From positions 1 through 27,391 of the IMG/VR virus record IMGVR_UViG_3300034072_001381: DNA of 27,391 nucleotides, one strand, 5' to 3'. The notes beneath the pieces were generated by a model. It saw nothing but the letters and a program-made list of their open reading frames with translations. It was not told the DNA's origin and ran no database searches. Both the position numbers and the translations under genes were made by a program. Shown here piece after piece: positions 8,087 through 15,049 of this stretch; within the stretch, counting starts at the first letter, position 1; each line of letters opens with the position of its first letter. This stretch comes from a virus.

Positions 8087-8451
8087 AAATTATATTAGAA
8101 AAAATTCTAAATATAGAAGTTATTGAAATACTTGGAGTATTTGAAGATAATCAAGAAAAATATATAGATTTTATAACAGAAAAAGAAACAAATTATTTTA
8201 TAGATTATATTTCAAAAGCCGATGCAACTGAACCAGATTGTCTAAATTCAATTCCAAAATTTGAATTATTGCATCTAATAAAAGAATATTTATTAAAAAA
8301 TGATTATCATATAGATTATGATGCATCCAGAGATGTTAAATGGTTAAATATTTATTATGATAATTCAAGTGTTTGGTTTAACAAAATAATAGACATTTCT
8401 GAATTTGATATATTTGTAAAAGCATTCAATGAAATATTTAAACAAAATTAA
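8083..8451 (+). CDS. Hypothetical protein, GTG start (122 aa)
   Basis: The GTG at 8083 overlaps the upstream TGA, with AAAGGAA (8071-8077) at good spacing. The protein is acidic, with predicted helices and strands (LNIYYDNSSVWFNKI). No domain recognised. Confidence 0.6.
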   Translation: MKIILEKILNIEVIEILGVFEDNQEKYIDFITEKETNYFIDYISKADATEPDCLNSIPKFELLHLIKEYLLKNDYHIDYDASRDVKWLNIYYDNSSVWFNKIIDISEFDIFVKAFNEIFKQN

Positions 8452-8460
8452 AGGATTAAA

Positions 8461-8856
8461 ATGATAAGTAATAAACTTTTAAGTGCGATTCTTAATAAAA
8501 AATGTGTTATTGTTGATTTTATTAAAGAAACAAATAATTTGTATTATCAAACAGATTGTAATATTGGTACTGAACTAAGAAATAAAGAATGTTGGATTAA
8601 TGTCTATGAGTTATCTGAAAGATGTAAACAATGGGCTTTTATTAAATGGTACAGCATAGAAAGCTCCATTGATAGTGATGGTTTTGATGAACAAGACAAC
8701 ATTGAATGGGTTTATTATGTGTATTTATCTGATTTAAAAAATATAGAACACATTGGTAATAGAAATAAATTTATAAAAGAATTTAAAGCAAAAACTGAAC
8801 CTGAAGCAATATTTAAAGCTTGTGAATGGATTTTAGAAAATAAGGATTACAAATGA
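8461..8856 (+). CDS. Hypothetical protein with 'ACEWIL' C-terminus (131 aa)
   Basis: An acidic alpha/beta protein. The C-terminal helix EPEAIFKACEWILENK looks like the C-terminal signature of small phage proteins with an A-C-E/D-W helix; this is from memory of such proteins, not a database match. RBS AAAGGA at 8451-8456. It overlaps the next gene by ATGA. Confidence 0.65.
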   Translation: MISNKLLSAILNKKCVIVDFIKETNNLYYQTDCNIGTELRNKECWINVYELSERCKQWAFIKWYSIESSIDSDGFDEQDNIEWVYYVYLSDLKNIEHIGNRNKFIKEFKAKTEPEAIFKACEWILENKDYK

Positions 8857-9071
8857 AAACAATTCAATTGCCTGATGAATTTTTATCTAATATAACAAAA
8901 GAAGATCTAAAAGAAAATTATGATTTATTAAAAACTGACTTAGAAGAATGTATTAGAACTAAAAAATCAATGAATTATTATTCTGATAAGTACATTGAGG
9001 AAAAGAAACATTTAACTAAAATAGTTAATGCATTTGAAGTAGTTCTTGATTTTTATGGTATAAAGGTATAA
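8853..9071 (+). CDS. Small helical hypothetical protein (72 aa)
   Basis: An all-helical, charged protein (KEDLKENYDLLKTDLEECI and a second helix ending AFEVVLDFYG), probably a two-helix hairpin. It starts within the ATGA overlap with 8461. Function unknown. Confidence 0.65.
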   Translation: MKTIQLPDEFLSNITKEDLKENYDLLKTDLEECIRTKKSMNYYSDKYIEEKKHLTKIVNAFEVVLDFYGIKV

Positions 9072-9078
9072 AAAAATT

Positions 9079-9333
9079 ATGATTTTAGAAATTTACAAAC
9101 ACCCAAAAAATGATGCAGTCAAAGAATATTATGTTTATGCATTAAATAGAGTGAATAATGATGATATTTGGTATTTTGCTTTTGATTTAAAGACTATTAT
9201 AGAAATGTATAAAACATATGACTATAGGTTTACAAAGAAAGACGCGAATACAGATAAATTTGAGCTAATTTCATCAAAAGAATATAAAAATATTGAAGAA
9301 ATAGAATTTGAATATATTGAGTATTTAATATGA
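9079..9333 (+). CDS. Small hypothetical protein, tandem family copy 1 (84 aa)
   Basis: One of three tandem genes (9079, 9330, 9764) of 82-84 codons that share their ends: a hydrophobic N-terminal strand beginning M-I, and a C-terminal helix of the form E-Y-x-x-I/L-E/D-E/D, ending I-E-Y-L-I. Here the tail is IEEIEFEYIEYLI. They look like diverged duplicates. There is no good RBS, only AT-rich sequence, so it may depend on coupling with 8853. Function unknown. Confidence 0.6.
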   Translation: MILEIYKHPKNDAVKEYYVYALNRVNNDDIWYFAFDLKTIIEMYKTYDYRFTKKDANTDKFELISSKEYKNIEEIEFEYIEYLI

Positions 9334-9578
9334 TTATTTTTAGTATAATTACGTTAATAAATAATCAAAAAATTTATTCTTTATGTGATGTTACAAAAAC
9401 ATCTGATTCAATTGTGTTTGGTAATCATATTAAACAATTATTACACCCTGATTACACCATAAGCAGAAATATATCATTTAAATATGAACTTTTATTATAT
9501 TCAATTAAACAAGTGGAAAATGAAGAATTTAGTAATATTGAAGAATTTAAACACAAATATATGCATAAATTAATTTAA
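9330..9578 (+). CDS. Small hypothetical protein, tandem family copy 2 (82 aa)
   Basis: Overlaps copy 1 by ATGA. The N-terminus is more hydrophobic (MIIFSIITLI) but too short and interrupted for a sure membrane span. The C-terminal helix NIEEFKHKYMHKLI aligns with the tails of the copies at 9079 and 9764. Confidence 0.6.
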   Translation: MIIFSIITLINNQKIYSLCDVTKTSDSIVFGNHIKQLLHPDYTISRNISFKYELLLYSIKQVENEEFSNIEEFKHKYMHKLI

Positions 9579-9587
9579 AGGAATAAT

Positions 9588-9767
9588 ATGACAGAAAGAG
9601 AAGCAGAAATTAAACTTTATAGTGCCCTAGAAGATACAGCTATGATTCCTGTTGGTTATGTTGATAATTTAATAGGTCAAATTTATAAAGATTTCAGAAA
9701 AGAAAAAACAAATTTAAAAAAGATTTTGAACTTAAATTTGAAGCATAAAAACAAGAAAAGAAAATGA
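9588..9767 (+). CDS. Very small hypothetical protein (59 aa)
   Basis: An open frame of 59 codons from ATG 9588 to TGA 9765-9767, preceded by AAAGGAA (9577-9583) at proper spacing and ending in the ATGA that starts the next gene. It fills an otherwise empty gap in the operon. It begins MTEREAEIKLYSALEDTAMI and ends in a Lys-rich tail (NLNLKHKNKKRK). No family recognised. Confidence 0.65.
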   Translation: MTEREAEIKLYSALEDTAMIPVGYVDNLIGQIYKDFRKEKTNLKKILNLNLKHKNKKRK

Positions 9768-10012
9768 TTTTAAATAAATACATATCTCCTAATGATAATA
9801 TAATTTTTGAAATTGAAATAAATTCAATAAAATATACATCGAGTTATTTACAACATATAATTGAATATATAAAAGGTGAAAGAAAATCAGATGCTGAAGT
9901 TCAAAGAACGATTGAACATATGATTAAATACAAAAATTATAAAAAATATTCTTCTTGTGAATATGAGACTCTTGATGATTTAATTAAAGATTATATTGAA
10001 TACTTAATATGA
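9764..10012 (+). CDS. Small hypothetical protein, tandem family copy 3 (82 aa)
   Basis: Third member of the tandem family, with tail TLDDLIKDYIEYLI. It overlaps both neighbours by ATGA. Two extra lysine/tyrosine-rich turns in the middle distinguish it from copies 1 and 2. Confidence 0.6.
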   Translation: MILNKYISPNDNIIFEIEINSIKYTSSYLQHIIEYIKGERKSDAEVQRTIEHMIKYKNYKKYSSCEYETLDDLIKDYIEYLI

Positions 10013-10248
10013 AAATAATTATCTACATAAAAGCAAAAATAAGACTTTTAGTTCTGTATTTTTATCTAAGAACAATGAATTTCATAACAAATGATTTACA
10101 TCAACGAATATTTGAATACAAAAACGATCAAAAAGAACTTCAAAACATTTTAAAAGAAATTTTAATCTTAAAAGAAAAATATCCAAATGAACCAGAAATC
10201 ACAAGAGCAGAAACAATTGTAACTAGATTATTAATAATGAAATCATAA
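10009..10248 (+). CDS. Small basic helical protein (79 aa)
   Basis: A hydrophobic/basic N-terminal helix (MKIIIYIKAKIRLLVLYFYL) followed by a charged helix. It could be membrane-associated by an amphipathic helix. It overlaps the upstream gene by ATGA. Function unknown. Confidence 0.6.
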   Translation: MKIIIYIKAKIRLLVLYFYLRTMNFITNDLHQRIFEYKNDQKELQNILKEILILKEKYPNEPEITRAETIVTRLLIMKS

Positions 10249-10260
10249 AAGGAAAATAAA

Positions 10261-10446
10261 ATGAAAATAGATAAAACAATAAAAACAGTAGAATTATGTT
10301 TAGAAGCAGAGGCATTAAAAGATGTACTTTGGTATATTTCGGGTAGAATTGAAGAAAGTAACAAAAATTCAATGAGATGTGTATTTACAGATGAACATGT
10401 TGATGCTTTAGAATTAGCAATAAAATTACTAAATGAAAGAGCTTAA
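10261..10446 (+). CDS. Small helical hypothetical protein (61 aa)
   Basis: Two acidic helices around a short loop (LWYISGRIEESNKNS). RBS AAAGGAAAA at 10247-10255. It lies directly before RNase HII in the same operon. No family recognised. Confidence 0.6.
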   Translation: MKIDKTIKTVELCLEAEALKDVLWYISGRIEESNKNSMRCVFTDEHVDALELAIKLLNERA

Positions 10447-10447
10447 T

Positions 10448-11071
10448 ATGCAAGAATTATCTAGAAAAGATTATGATCAAAAATTTTTAAATTATGTTGG
10501 TGTTGATGAAGCAGGAAGAGGTTGTTGTGCAGGTTCTATGTTTTTTGTTGGAACAAAATTAAAATCAAATAAAAATATTGAAGATTATGCTTTTCTTTGT
10601 GATTCAAAGAAAACATCTAAAGTTCACAGAAAGAAAATTATAGATACAATATTTGAAAATTTTGAAGTAAAAGTAATAGAAAAAACTTCAGAAGAAATAG
10701 ATAAAATTGGATTATCGAAAGCAATAAGTTCTTCATTGGAAGAGATTAAAGAGTATTATGATTTTTTATATAAAGAACAACATTATATTTACGATGGGAA
10801 TACTAATTATAAAGTTTCAGGTGTTGAAACTTTGGTAAAAGGTGATGATAAAGTAACTTTAATATCAGCTTCAAGTTTAGTAGCAAAATATCTAAAGGAT
10901 ATAAATTCAGAAGAAATTCATAATGAATATCCAGAATATGGATTCATAAATCACAGTGGTTATGTTAATAAAGCTCATACTGAAAATATTATAAAATATG
11001 GCTATACAAAATATCATAGAAAATCTTATAAAATTAAGGCATTGCTGGATAAAAATATAATTTGTAGATAA
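10448..11071 (+). CDS. rnhB: Ribonuclease HII
   Basis: Cleaves RNA-DNA hybrids and ribonucleotides embedded in DNA; in a phage it probably removes replication primers. With start 10448, the catalytic motif VGVDEAGRG places Asp20 and Glu21. Next come YDG with Asp116, SASSLVAKYLKD with Asp151, and the family tail EYPEYGFINHSGY with HRKSY near residue 190. All four acidic catalytic residues are present. An in-frame ATG at 10433 lies inside the previous gene without a ribosome-binding site, while 10448 has GAAAGAG 7 nt upstream, so I chose 10448 (207 aa). The canonical GVDEAGRGPLAGP is here GVDEAGRGCCAGS, with a double Cys replacing Pro-Leu. Confidence 0.92.
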   Translation: MQELSRKDYDQKFLNYVGVDEAGRGCCAGSMFFVGTKLKSNKNIEDYAFLCDSKKTSKVHRKKIIDTIFENFEVKVIEKTSEEIDKIGLSKAISSSLEEIKEYYDFLYKEQHYIYDGNTNYKVSGVETLVKGDDKVTLISASSLVAKYLKDINSEEIHNEYPEYGFINHSGYVNKAHTENIIKYGYTKYHRKSYKIKALLDKNIICR

Positions 11072-11082
11072 TTTTAAATTAT

Positions 11083-11106
11083 CTTTAATATTAGTTTGTA
11101 TATAAT
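11083..11106 (+). promoter_or_regulatory. Phage promoter for 11134 operon
   Basis: CTTTAATATT (11083-11092), 8 nt, TATAAT (11101-11106), just after the RNase HII stop codon. Confidence 0.8.
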
Positions 11107-11133
11107 TATAATATATAAATTAAAGGATATTAA

Positions 11134-11349
11134 ATGCAAATTTTAAAAATGCAAAACATAAAAACAGTCATTCTCACTTTAGACACCCAATTATCGGATA
11201 AAGATACATATGATTATGATTTAGAGATAGAGCAATTAAAAGAATTATTAAATACAGAAGCAATTTATAAAGTTACATTTGTTTCTTGTTATGTGGACAA
11301 TAACCAAAGATATGTTTATGAATACAAAATTAAATATCTAGAAAACTAA
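11134..11349 (+). CDS. Small hypothetical protein (71 aa)
   Basis: Predicted strand-helix-strand small protein: the N-terminal strands contain KTVILTL and the C-terminus reads YKVTFVSCYVDNNQRYVYEY. RBS TAAAGGA upstream. First gene of a four-gene unit running to 11967. No family recognised. Confidence 0.65.
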   Translation: MQILKMQNIKTVILTLDTQLSDKDTYDYDLEIEQLKELLNTEAIYKVTFVSCYVDNNQRYVYEYKIKYLEN

Positions 11350-11359
11350 GGAAATAAAA

Positions 11360-11551
11360 ATGGAAGTAATGGCATTTACAATATTCATATGTACAATAAT
11401 GTATTTGGATCATAAATGGTATATTAGAGGTTCTGAAAAAACATTATTCTTTAAAGATGAAACAGATATCGAGAAAGATTTAAGAGAAATCCAAAGACTT
11501 GAAATTAAACAAAGATTAAAAGAACTCAGAGAAAAAGATTTACATGAATGA
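11360..11551 (+). CDS. Small protein with N-terminal membrane segment (63 aa)
   Basis: Residues 2-17 (EVMAFTIFICTIMYLD) form a short hydrophobic helix. The rest is a highly charged helix rich in Glu, Lys and Arg (EIQRLEIKQRLKELREKD), likely a coiled coil on the cytoplasmic side. The 3' end overlaps the next ORF by 8 nt. Confidence 0.65.
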   Translation: MEVMAFTIFICTIMYLDHKWYIRGSEKTLFFKDETDIEKDLREIQRLEIKQRLKELREKDLHE

Positions 11552-11723
11552 GTATATATTTTTAGATAAAGAATATATTAAATATTGTGAAATTTTAGGT
11601 ATCAATCCAAAGAAACCAATTAATGATAAACAATGGCGTGATTGGTGCAATTATAGAGATAAAAAATGGCCAAAAAATAAATATATTTCTACAGCACCGA
11701 ACATATTAAAATTAAAGGGTTAA
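11544..11723 (+). CDS. Very small hypothetical protein (59 aa)
   Basis: Open frame from ATG 11544 to TAA 11721-11723, filling the gap before 11725 with 8 nt overlap upstream and one base before the next ATG. The product is Trp-rich and basic (KQWRDWCNYRDKKWPKNKY), with a KPINDKQW segment resembling a small folded domain. Gap-free packing in the operon is the main evidence. Confidence 0.65.
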   Translation: MNEYIFLDKEYIKYCEILGINPKKPINDKQWRDWCNYRDKKWPKNKYISTAPNILKLKG

Positions 11724-11724
11724 A

Positions 11725-11967
11725 ATGAAATATTTAAAAATAATTTTATTTATTATTTTGATAAAAATATCTGCTTTTGCCGAAGGTTCAAAATATAATG
11801 AAAGACAATTCATAAGTATTGGGATGCTAGATGAGAATTATTCATTTGTTTGTATTGATGGAGAAAAATGGCTAGAACATAAGTTAGAAGACGAGATAGA
11901 AATATCTAAAATCTATATTTATGATGAAGAACAAAATAAAGATATTCCTGTGAAGTGTAATCTTTAA
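11725..11967 (+). CDS. Secreted or periplasmic small protein with Sec signal peptide
   Basis: The N-terminus MKYLKIILFIILIKISAFAE has the charged start, hydrophobic core and AFA-E cleavage site of a type I signal peptide (cleavage after about residue 19), leaving a mature protein of about 61 aa. The mature part is acidic with two cysteines (FVCIDGEKW and PVKCNL) that could form one disulfide in the periplasm. Small phage periplasmic proteins include superinfection-exclusion and lysis regulators such as T4 RI, but I cannot assign one. Confidence 0.7.
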   Translation: MKYLKIILFIILIKISAFAEGSKYNERQFISIGMLDENYSFVCIDGEKWLEHKLEDEIEISKIYIYDEEQNKDIPVKCNL

Positions 11968-11972
11968 TTAAG

Positions 11973-11996
11973 CTTTAATATTCTTTTGTATATAAT
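11973..11996 (+). promoter_or_regulatory. Phage promoter for 12023/Thg1 operon
   Basis: CTTTAATATT (11973-11982), 8 nt, TATAAT (11991-11996), within AGCTTTA...TGTATATAATA. Confidence 0.82.
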
Positions 11997-12022
11997 AAAT
12001 TATATAAATTAAAGGATATAAA

Positions 12023-12241
12023 ATGAAAAGAGAATATATAAAATTTTTGATTTTGGTTTTATCAAAAAGAAAAAGAAATTTTAATAGATTAATAAGAAGA
12101 TATAATCTATTATATTCTAAAGATAAAGGAAAAAATAAGTATTTATTATTTGCTTTATGCGAAAGAATGAGTGATTATATGGTAAATTATGATGAACTTT
12201 TTACAGCAAGAGAATTGCTTCATAAAACATATGAAATATAA
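12023..12241 (+). CDS. Small strongly basic protein (72 aa)
   Basis: Lys/Arg-rich helical protein (SKRKRNFNRLIRRYNLLYSK), basic enough for nucleic-acid binding. It is the leader gene of the unit that carries the Thg1-like enzyme. No motif identifies it. Confidence 0.65.
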   Translation: MKREYIKFLILVLSKRKRNFNRLIRRYNLLYSKDKGKNKYLLFALCERMSDYMVNYDELFTARELLHKTYEI

Positions 12242-12257
12242 AGAATAAAGGACAAAA

Positions 12258-13118
12258 ATGGAAATTGGAAATAGAATTAAATGCTATGAAATAAAAAGTG
12301 AGTATTATTTATCAAAAGATGAACCTGTAATTATAAGAATTGACGGTCACCACTTTAGTAAATTTACTTCGGGATTTAAAAAACCATTTGATCATATTTT
12401 TAGAACAGCAATGATTGAAACAACAAAAGATCTACACAATAGATTTAATGCTTATACGAGTTATACACAATCAGACGAAATTAGTCTGTATTTACCTGTT
12501 TTAAAAGATAAGAGAACAAATGAGAATTTAGAACACCAGTTTAATGGGAGAACACAAAAACTCGTTTCTTTGGCAAGCGCTTATGCAACAGTTTGTTTTA
12601 ATAGACATTTAAGAAAATTATTGGAAGATTACAAACAAACAATAGATAATGAAAATTCTAATGATGAGTTTAATGATGAAATGAGAGATTATGCTAAAAA
12701 ATGGAAATATCATCGTTCATTATTAAATAAATTAGATTTGGCTTATTTTGATGCTAGAGCATTTAATGTTCCATGTATTGAGGAAGTTGCAAATACATTT
12801 ATTTGGAGAGCAAGAGACTGTGTTAAAAACAGTAAAGGAACTTTTGCACAAGCTTATTGTTCACATAAAGAACTTCAAAATAAAAATTCAGAAGAACAAA
12901 TTCAATATACATTAGAAAATTATAATGCTGATTGGAACACAATTGAAGATAAATACAAATATGGTATTCTTATTAAAAAAGAATTATATCAAAAGGAAAT
13001 AGATATTCATTCAGGTGAAACTGGGTTATGCACTAGAAGTAGATTAAAAGAATTATATGTTCCAATGAACACTTATACGGATGAATTGGTTCAATTAATT
13101 TCACAAAAAAATATTTAA
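12258..13118 (+). CDS. thg1: Thg1-like tRNA 5'-end 3'-5' polymerase
   Basis: Thg1 superfamily enzymes add nucleotides in the 3'-5' direction to tRNA 5' ends. Eukaryotic Thg1 adds G-1 to tRNA-His; bacterial and archaeal Thg1-like proteins repair truncated tRNA 5' ends with a template. Seen here: palm-domain motif RIDGHHFSKF with metal ligand Asp29, and YTQSDEIS with Asp73 and Glu74. These are the residues that bind the two catalytic metals in the family. The following FDARAFNVP and FIWRARDCVKNS segments also match family landmarks. Length 286 aa is normal. RBS AAAGGAC precedes ATG 12258. No tRNA-His is visible in this window, so 5'-end repair of phage or host tRNAs is the more likely role (inference). 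Confidence 0.88.
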   Translation: MEIGNRIKCYEIKSEYYLSKDEPVIIRIDGHHFSKFTSGFKKPFDHIFRTAMIETTKDLHNRFNAYTSYTQSDEISLYLPVLKDKRTNENLEHQFNGRTQKLVSLASAYATVCFNRHLRKLLEDYKQTIDNENSNDEFNDEMRDYAKKWKYHRSLLNKLDLAYFDARAFNVPCIEEVANTFIWRARDCVKNSKGTFAQAYCSHKELQNKNSEEQIQYTLENYNADWNTIEDKYKYGILIKKELYQKEIDIHSGETGLCTRSRLKELYVPMNTYTDELVQLISQKNI

Positions 13119-13126
13119 GGGTTTAT

Positions 13127-13351
13127 ATGGAATTTTTAACAATATATCTTATAAGTTTAGTATTATGTTTTTGTTTATTTGTATTCAATAATTATTTAGT
13201 TAAAATTAAAAAATTAGAATATAGATTAAAAAGAGAAGCAGATACAATTTGGTTTTTTACGTTATTCCCGGGACTTAATGCTATAGTTTTTATAGTAGTA
13301 CTATGTGCAATTATTTATTATTTAACAAAAAATATTATAGAACAAAATTAG
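13127..13351 (+). CDS. Small membrane protein, two TM segments (74 aa)
   Basis: Two hydrophobic helices, about residues 3-24 and 42-67, are separated by a basic loop (KIKKLEYRLKREAD). The positive loop predicts both ends facing outward. It follows Thg1 by 8 nt with AAGGG upstream. The size and topology would allow a holin-like or exclusion role, without specific support. Confidence 0.7.
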   Translation: MEFLTIYLISLVLCFCLFVFNNYLVKIKKLEYRLKREADTIWFFTLFPGLNAIVFIVVLCAIIYYLTKNIIEQN

Positions 13352-13372
13352 CAAAATTAAAAGGAGAAAAAA

Positions 13373-13723
13373 ATGAGATTAACAAAAGAAGAAATGCAGA
13401 ATGCAATCAATGAGATTAGATGTGCTGAGGGCGGAAGTGAATTAAATTTTAATACTAGTGAAATTTCAGTTAATGCTGAATATTCAGATGGTGAAAATGA
13501 AAATTTTATCATTGAAAAAGTAGATGAAAATGGTGGTTATGAAGGAGCTGGTGAAGAAATGTCTATTACGTTTGAAATTACTAGAAAAATAGATGAAGCA
13601 ATTGGGTATTTAACTCTTGAAGGTTATTACAATTCTTGGGCTGATAGTTATTATCACACTGTGTATGCTTCAGAACCAGTTCAGAAAACAATTACAGTAT
13701 ATGAAAAATTAAATGAAAAATGA
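13373..13723 (+). CDS. Hypothetical protein, 'GxYxSW' family member 3 (116 aa)
   Basis: Shares with the genes at 2751 and 3456 a Gly-rich turn (ENGGYEGAGEEM), the core LTLEGYYNSWADSYYHTVY and the closing strand QKTITVYEKL. The copy closest in layout is 3456. A strong RBS (AAAAGGAG, 13360-13367) suggests good expression. The family has an acidic N-half and a beta-rich C-half; function unknown. Confidence 0.7.
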   Translation: MRLTKEEMQNAINEIRCAEGGSELNFNTSEISVNAEYSDGENENFIIEKVDENGGYEGAGEEMSITFEITRKIDEAIGYLTLEGYYNSWADSYYHTVYASEPVQKTITVYEKLNEK

Positions 13724-14150
13724 AGATTTTGAAGTACTATATTCAAAAGAATATATAGGAAGAATTATATTTGTTATAAAATATAAAGATAAAGTTACAT
13801 TTGTTTATAAAAGTTCGGGTTTTTCTGGAACTGGTCATGGTGGCGAAATAATTCCCTTTATGTATCTTAACACTAGGAGAACAATTAGAGGACCTATGAT
13901 TGGTTATATTTGGAAAGAATATTTTAAAGGAAATCAATACAGAACTCATGAAAAAGATTTTTGCAATAAAGATAAAATGTTCTTGGATACAATAAAAGAA
14001 CTTGTTAAAGATTATAAAATAACACAATCCGAAGAAGAAATGAATAAATTATTGGAATCTGAAGATTTTATTGATTTGGTAAATGAAATAAATTCGCATT
14101 TAAGAACATATGAACAAGAATATGGGCTTTTAGATTATGCTTTAATTTAA
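13713..14150 (+). CDS. Hypothetical protein with Gly-rich loop (145 aa)
   Basis: Starts 11 nt inside the end of 13373 (ATG 13713). A glycine-rich loop (SSGFSGTGHGGEIIPFMYL) follows two N-terminal strands, then a basic segment and a helical, acidic C-half. The loop has no Lys in P-loop position, so it is not a Walker A motif. Function unknown. Confidence 0.65.
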   Translation: MKNEDFEVLYSKEYIGRIIFVIKYKDKVTFVYKSSGFSGTGHGGEIIPFMYLNTRRTIRGPMIGYIWKEYFKGNQYRTHEKDFCNKDKMFLDTIKELVKDYKITQSEEEMNKLLESEDFIDLVNEINSHLRTYEQEYGLLDYALI

Positions 14151-14174
14151 TTTTAATATTTATTTGTATATAAT
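14151..14174 (+). promoter_or_regulatory. Phage promoter for 14194 gene
   Basis: TTTTAATATT (14151-14160), 8 nt, TATAAT (14169-14174), overlapping the end of the previous operon. Confidence 0.72.
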
Positions 14175-14193
14175 AAAATAAAAAGGATTATAA

Positions 14194-14673
14194 ATGCAAA
14201 AATTTAGTGATTTTTTAGCTGAAATGGCAGGTAAAGACCCATTAAATATTAAATGGACTAAAAAACGTGAACTATGGTTGGGTAAATTTAATATCGAAGA
14301 AAATAAATTTATAATAAGAATTGAAAACTCAGATAGATATTGTGAAAAAATAAGTGTTTGGGAATTTGAATTTTCTAGAAACAATAAAACTTCTATGGTG
14401 AATGATTATAAATACCCTTATTTAGTTGTTCCAACAATCAAAAAAGCAATGGAAGATTTCTTAAAAGAGATTTCACCGGATGTTATAGGTTTTGTTGGGA
14501 ATAAAGATGATAAGGGCAGAGTAAAAATGTATGAGAAAAATGCAAAATATTATTCAGATAAATTTAATTATTCATTATTTTTAGATAAAAGTACGGAGTA
14601 TTATGCTTTTGTATTATATAAAGATAAAGAATTTGAAAAATGCGCGGAAGAACTTATTAAGGACAAAAGTTGA
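14194..14673 (+). CDS. Candidate capsid-targeted protein with T4-type leader (159 aa)
   Basis: The first ten residues, MQKFSDFLAE, follow the same plan as the T4 internal-protein leader MKTYQEFIAE: basic/polar start, aromatic at 4, acidic at 6, Phe-Leu/Ile at 7-8 and Glu at 10. They end at L-A-E, a possible prohead-protease (gp21) cleavage site. After cleavage about 149 residues would remain: strands with aromatic residues, then a helix around KKAMEDFLKEISPDVIGFVG and the segment KGRVKMYEKNAKYYSDKFNY. That tail resembles the R-x-x-x-Y helix of acetyltransferase-like folds, but the catalytic pattern is not complete. It may be a head-packaged protein; the body function is unknown. Confidence 0.75.
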   Translation: MQKFSDFLAEMAGKDPLNIKWTKKRELWLGKFNIEENKFIIRIENSDRYCEKISVWEFEFSRNNKTSMVNDYKYPYLVVPTIKKAMEDFLKEISPDVIGFVGNKDDKGRVKMYEKNAKYYSDKFNYSLFLDKSTEYYAFVLYKDKEFEKCAEELIKDKS

Positions 14674-14807
14674 TAATTTTTAAGTACATTATTCTAACTG
14701 TGTTACTTTTTATTTTAGTGAAATGTTTTCATATTATATTGCAATCAATTTCATATAGTGCTTGGGGAGATGTTTTTGGCGTATCAATTATAAGTATATT
14801 TTATTAA
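14670..14807 (+). CDS. Short hydrophobic ORF, TTG start (45 aa)
   Basis: A TTG at 14670 overlaps the upstream TGA and has AAGGA (14659-14663) at correct spacing. The frame runs to TAA 14805-14807. The product starts with a hydrophobic helix (IIFKYIILTVLLFILVKCF), so it would be a mini membrane protein. It fills the gap between 14194 and 14838. The unusual start codon and small size lower the confidence. Confidence 0.5.
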   Translation: MIIFKYIILTVLLFILVKCFHIILQSISYSAWGDVFGVSIISIFY

Positions 14808-14837
14808 TTATATTATTTATTATAAAAAGGAGAAAAA

Positions 14838-15047
14838 ATGAAAATTCTAAGTGAATTTATTAAAATAGCAATGACAATTTTATTGAGTACTGTTTTGGTA
14901 TTTAGTTCTTATATAATGTATATATCTATTGGTTATGCATTATGGTATGATACATTAACAATGTTTATTGTATCTATTGTTTTATTTGGTTTTATTGTTA
15001 GTTTTGGTAGCAATATTTGGTTTATAAAAAATTTAATTAAAGGATAA
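14838..15047 (+). CDS. Small two-TM membrane protein (69 aa)
   Basis: Two hydrophobic helices (about residues 9-33 and 41-62) are separated by a short WYDTLT loop. RBS AAAAGGAG (14825-14832). It is followed after 2 nt by the SPFH lipoprotein gene, with which it is translationally linked, so they may act together in the membrane. Confidence 0.72.
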   Translation: MKILSEFIKIAMTILLSTVLVFSSYIMYISIGYALWYDTLTMFIVSIVLFGFIVSFGSNIWFIKNLIKG

Positions 15048-15049
15048 AA

